Shown here: positions 62,642 to 64,000 of the stretch, one piece after another
Position numbering within the stretch: the first letter of the stretch is position 1
How the letters are laid out: each line of letters starts with the position of its first letter
NCBI GenBank assembly: GCA_002450155.1
Contig: DJYO01000008.1
Coordinates: 4,228 to 68,227 of the forward strand
DNA from: Mageeibacillus sp. UBA6976
GTDB taxonomy: Bacteria; Bacillota; Clostridia; Saccharofermentanales; Saccharofermentanaceae
Reading direction: 5' to 3'
Length of the DNA stretch: 64,000 nucleotides
The notes under the pieces: model-generated
Database searches by the model: none
What the model saw: the letters and a program-made list of their open reading frames with translations, nothing else
Told to the model about the DNA's origin: nothing
Made by a program: the position numbers and the translations under genes

Positions 62642-62957
62642 ATATAAGTTGAAGAATAAAGATAATCTCACAGATGAGGAGATTAAGGCGGTTGAGGCTG
62701 GTCGTAAGAAGTCGGTTGTATTTGATGATGATTCGCCAGAGATTACTCCTGAAATGATGAAGCGGGCATATAGACCAGGTCGCGCTAAATCTACCAAGAA
62801 AATGGTTTCAATGTACATGGAAGAAGCTGATATTGAATACTTTAAGTCAATGTCAAAAGACACGGGTATTCCTTATCAGACTCTTATAAGTTTGTATTTG
62901 ACAGATTGCAGGAAAACCAAGAGGAAATTTAATCCGGTTTGGGAAGAACCTGCATAA
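62628..62957 (+). CDS. brnA: BrnA-family antitoxin
   Basis: The ATG at 62628 has AAAGGTGG eight bases upstream and overlaps the brnT end by 14 bases, as in functional brnTA pairs. The 109-residue protein has an acidic N-terminal region (DDDSPEITPEMMKRAYRPG) and a ribbon-helix-helix-like C-terminal DNA-binding part (KKMVSMYMEEADIEYFKSM, GIPYQTLISLYL). It should neutralise BrnT and repress its own operon. Its cognate toxin here is broken. Confidence 0.85.
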   Translation: MALVEYKLKNKDNLTDEEIKAVEAGRKKSVVFDDDSPEITPEMMKRAYRPGRAKSTKKMVSMYMEEADIEYFKSMSKDTGIPYQTLISLYLTDCRKTKRKFNPVWEEPA

Positions 62958-62971
62958 TAAAGTTAGAATTT

Positions 62972-63007
62972 CCCCTGATGTTGAACAAACTTCAGGGGGT
63001 TCTTTTA
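62972..63007 (+). terminator. Terminator after brnA
   Basis: CCCCTGA pairs with TCAGGGG around a 13-base loop, then GTTCTTTT. Confidence 0.75.
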
Positions 63008-63077
63008 ATAACTCTTGGGTAAGTAATTTCCATTATGGTCTTGGTATAATAATGGCTAAAAATGAAGGTGAGTTAAT

Positions 63078-64000
63078 GTGAGTGATTTGCTAAATATCTA
63101 TAAATGGCGAAGTGCTTCAGATGAAGAAATAGATCTTATGAAGCGCTGGTACCGGGACGGAGTCTCGTTCCAGAAAAGCGCTTATATTCTTGCGGCATCT
63201 ATTTATATCGTTCCTTGTGCTTTTCTGTTAATAGTTAATGCTATCTTTCTTAAAATAACTTTTATCTATGTTTCTGTGTTATTTGTCGTTGTTAGCACGG
63301 TAATGATGATTGTCCCTCTTTACCATCGTGCCAATAAGTATTCGAGTTTGCTGTCGAAAGGATTATTCAAGGTTCAACATGGCAGGATAGTAAATAAAAA
63401 TCCTGAGCATTATGCATTTGATATCAAAGATTATTCAGTGTTATTTGAAGATGATTCGAACAATACCCAAAGTGTTCCCGTTGTTACGGAAGATTATCTG
63501 AAAGCAACAGAGGGGGCTTGTCTGATAGTTAAGTGGGAGAATCACTTCCAGGACGGTAAGTTTGGAATAGTAATGTGTGATAACAACGATAACGGTTGGC
63601 GGCGAGCTTCTGTCTCTGAAGCGAGGATCGTTGAGAATCACGCATCGAATATTTATAGGAAAAAACGTAATGATATGATTGTAGGTCTTGTTTTTATGTT
63701 GGTTTGCATCGGTGTTAGTTTAATCGCAGTTTTCTTCAATGAATATTCCGGTATGAGTGTCTGTATCATAGGTTCGATAGTATCGGTCTGTTTTCTTGTA
63801 AATCTTTTAAAGTTGCAGAAACTTCCCAAACAAATAGCTGTTGGAAACTATGAGGTAATGACTGGAAGGATTATTGACAAGAGTGCGGTAGGAAGCGGAG
63901 AAAAGTCTGCATATAATCTCATTTTTGAGAATGAGTATGGATATACTCTTAAATTGACTCTTAACAAGAAGGAATATGATATAACCCTAGTTTGCCAGTA
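63078..64000 (+). CDS. Multi-pass membrane protein of unknown function, 3' end outside the window
   Basis: A frame opens at GTG 63078 (AAGGTG seven bases upstream) and runs uninterrupted to the window edge, at least 307 residues. Four hydrophobic segments appear in two pairs (about 37-58 and 62-82, then 199-222 and 226-248), separated by a soluble stretch with GRIVNKNPEHYAFD; a similar GRIIDKSAVGSG motif follows the second pair, hinting at an internal duplication. Codon use is AT-richer than most of the window. No family recognised. Confidence 0.7.
   Translation, partial: MSDLLNIYKWRSASDEEIDLMKRWYRDGVSFQKSAYILAASIYIVPCAFLLIVNAIFLKITFIYVSVLFVVVSTVMMIVPLYHRANKYSSLLSKGLFKVQHGRIVNKNPEHYAFDIKDYSVLFEDDSNNTQSVPVVTEDYLKATEGACLIVKWENHFQDGKFGIVMCDNNDNGWRRASVSEARIVENHASNIYRKKRNDMIVGLVFMLVCIGVSLIAVFFNEYSGMSVCIIGSIVSVCFLVNLLKLQKLPKQIAVGNYEVMTGRIIDKSAVGSGEKSAYNLIFENEYGYTLKLTLNKKEYDITLVCQ

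Overview
The window is a chromosomal segment of a low-to-medium GC Gram-positive anaerobe, most likely of class Clostridia. Supporting signs are the tmk-holB-ricT-trmN6-rsmI-metG-tatD order shared with Firmicutes, the ireB-ruvX-DUF1292 block, a T-box in front of aspS, ChW-repeat surface proteins, a type III glutamine synthetase, strong GGAGG ribosome sites and frequent TTG/GTG starts. I see no rRNA, no CRISPR array and no insertion sequence. Genus cannot be fixed from the sequence alone.

Layout. 1-2.9 kb: end of a BceB-like ABC permease and two small zinc-ribbon membrane proteins. 3-6.6 kb: an hpt-like gene behind a cytidylate-kinase/nuclease-like fusion, an M15 peptidase, and a DeoR regulator whose transcript appears leaderless with an operator inside the promoter. 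6.6-9.9 kb: a degenerate sialate-acetylesterase-like protein and an AraC regulator. 9.9-20.5 kb: a folate operon (folE-P-B-K) running into tmk, holB, ricT, a small ferredoxin, trmN6, rsmI, metG and tatD. 20.6-20.97 kb: tRNA-Val, tRNA-Asp and tRNA-Phe. 21-29.6 kb: Ca2+ ATPase, secG, rnr, T-box-aspS, mtaB. 29.6-32 kb: ireB, ruvX, two DUF1292-like genes, CPBP protease. 32-38.7 kb: surface proteins, including two ChW-repeat paralogues with different C-terminal enzyme domains. 38.7-44.2 kb: DUF4364, pgi, yitT-like, leuS.

44.3-58.4 kb is a nitrogen-assimilation island and the most interesting part: gltB-gltD, a divergent pair made of (glnA-like)-(ANTAR regulator)-pyrG on minus and glnN-(Amt-PII fusion) on plus. 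Three leaders (gltB, glnA-like, glnN) each have a TTGACA-17-TATAAT-like promoter followed by a hairpin with a six-base loop of consensus AAWGRC (A1 and G4, as in ANTAR target RNAs) that overlaps the 5' arm of an intrinsic terminator. The island therefore looks like an RNA-antitermination regulon. Its regulator lacks the phospho-acceptor Asp, and the glutamine synthetase encoded in front of it lacks several catalytic residues. I infer a pseudo-glutamine-synthetase/pseudo-receiver-ANTAR nitrogen sensor.

58.5-64 kb: a DUF1848 protein, zinc-ribbon membrane proteins, a decayed brnT toxin next to an intact brnA antitoxin, and a truncated membrane protein gene. Codon use looks AT-richer after about 62.3 kb. 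No gene-free stretch exceeds 300 bases except the tRNA region; the 282-base rnr-aspS gap is the T-box leader.
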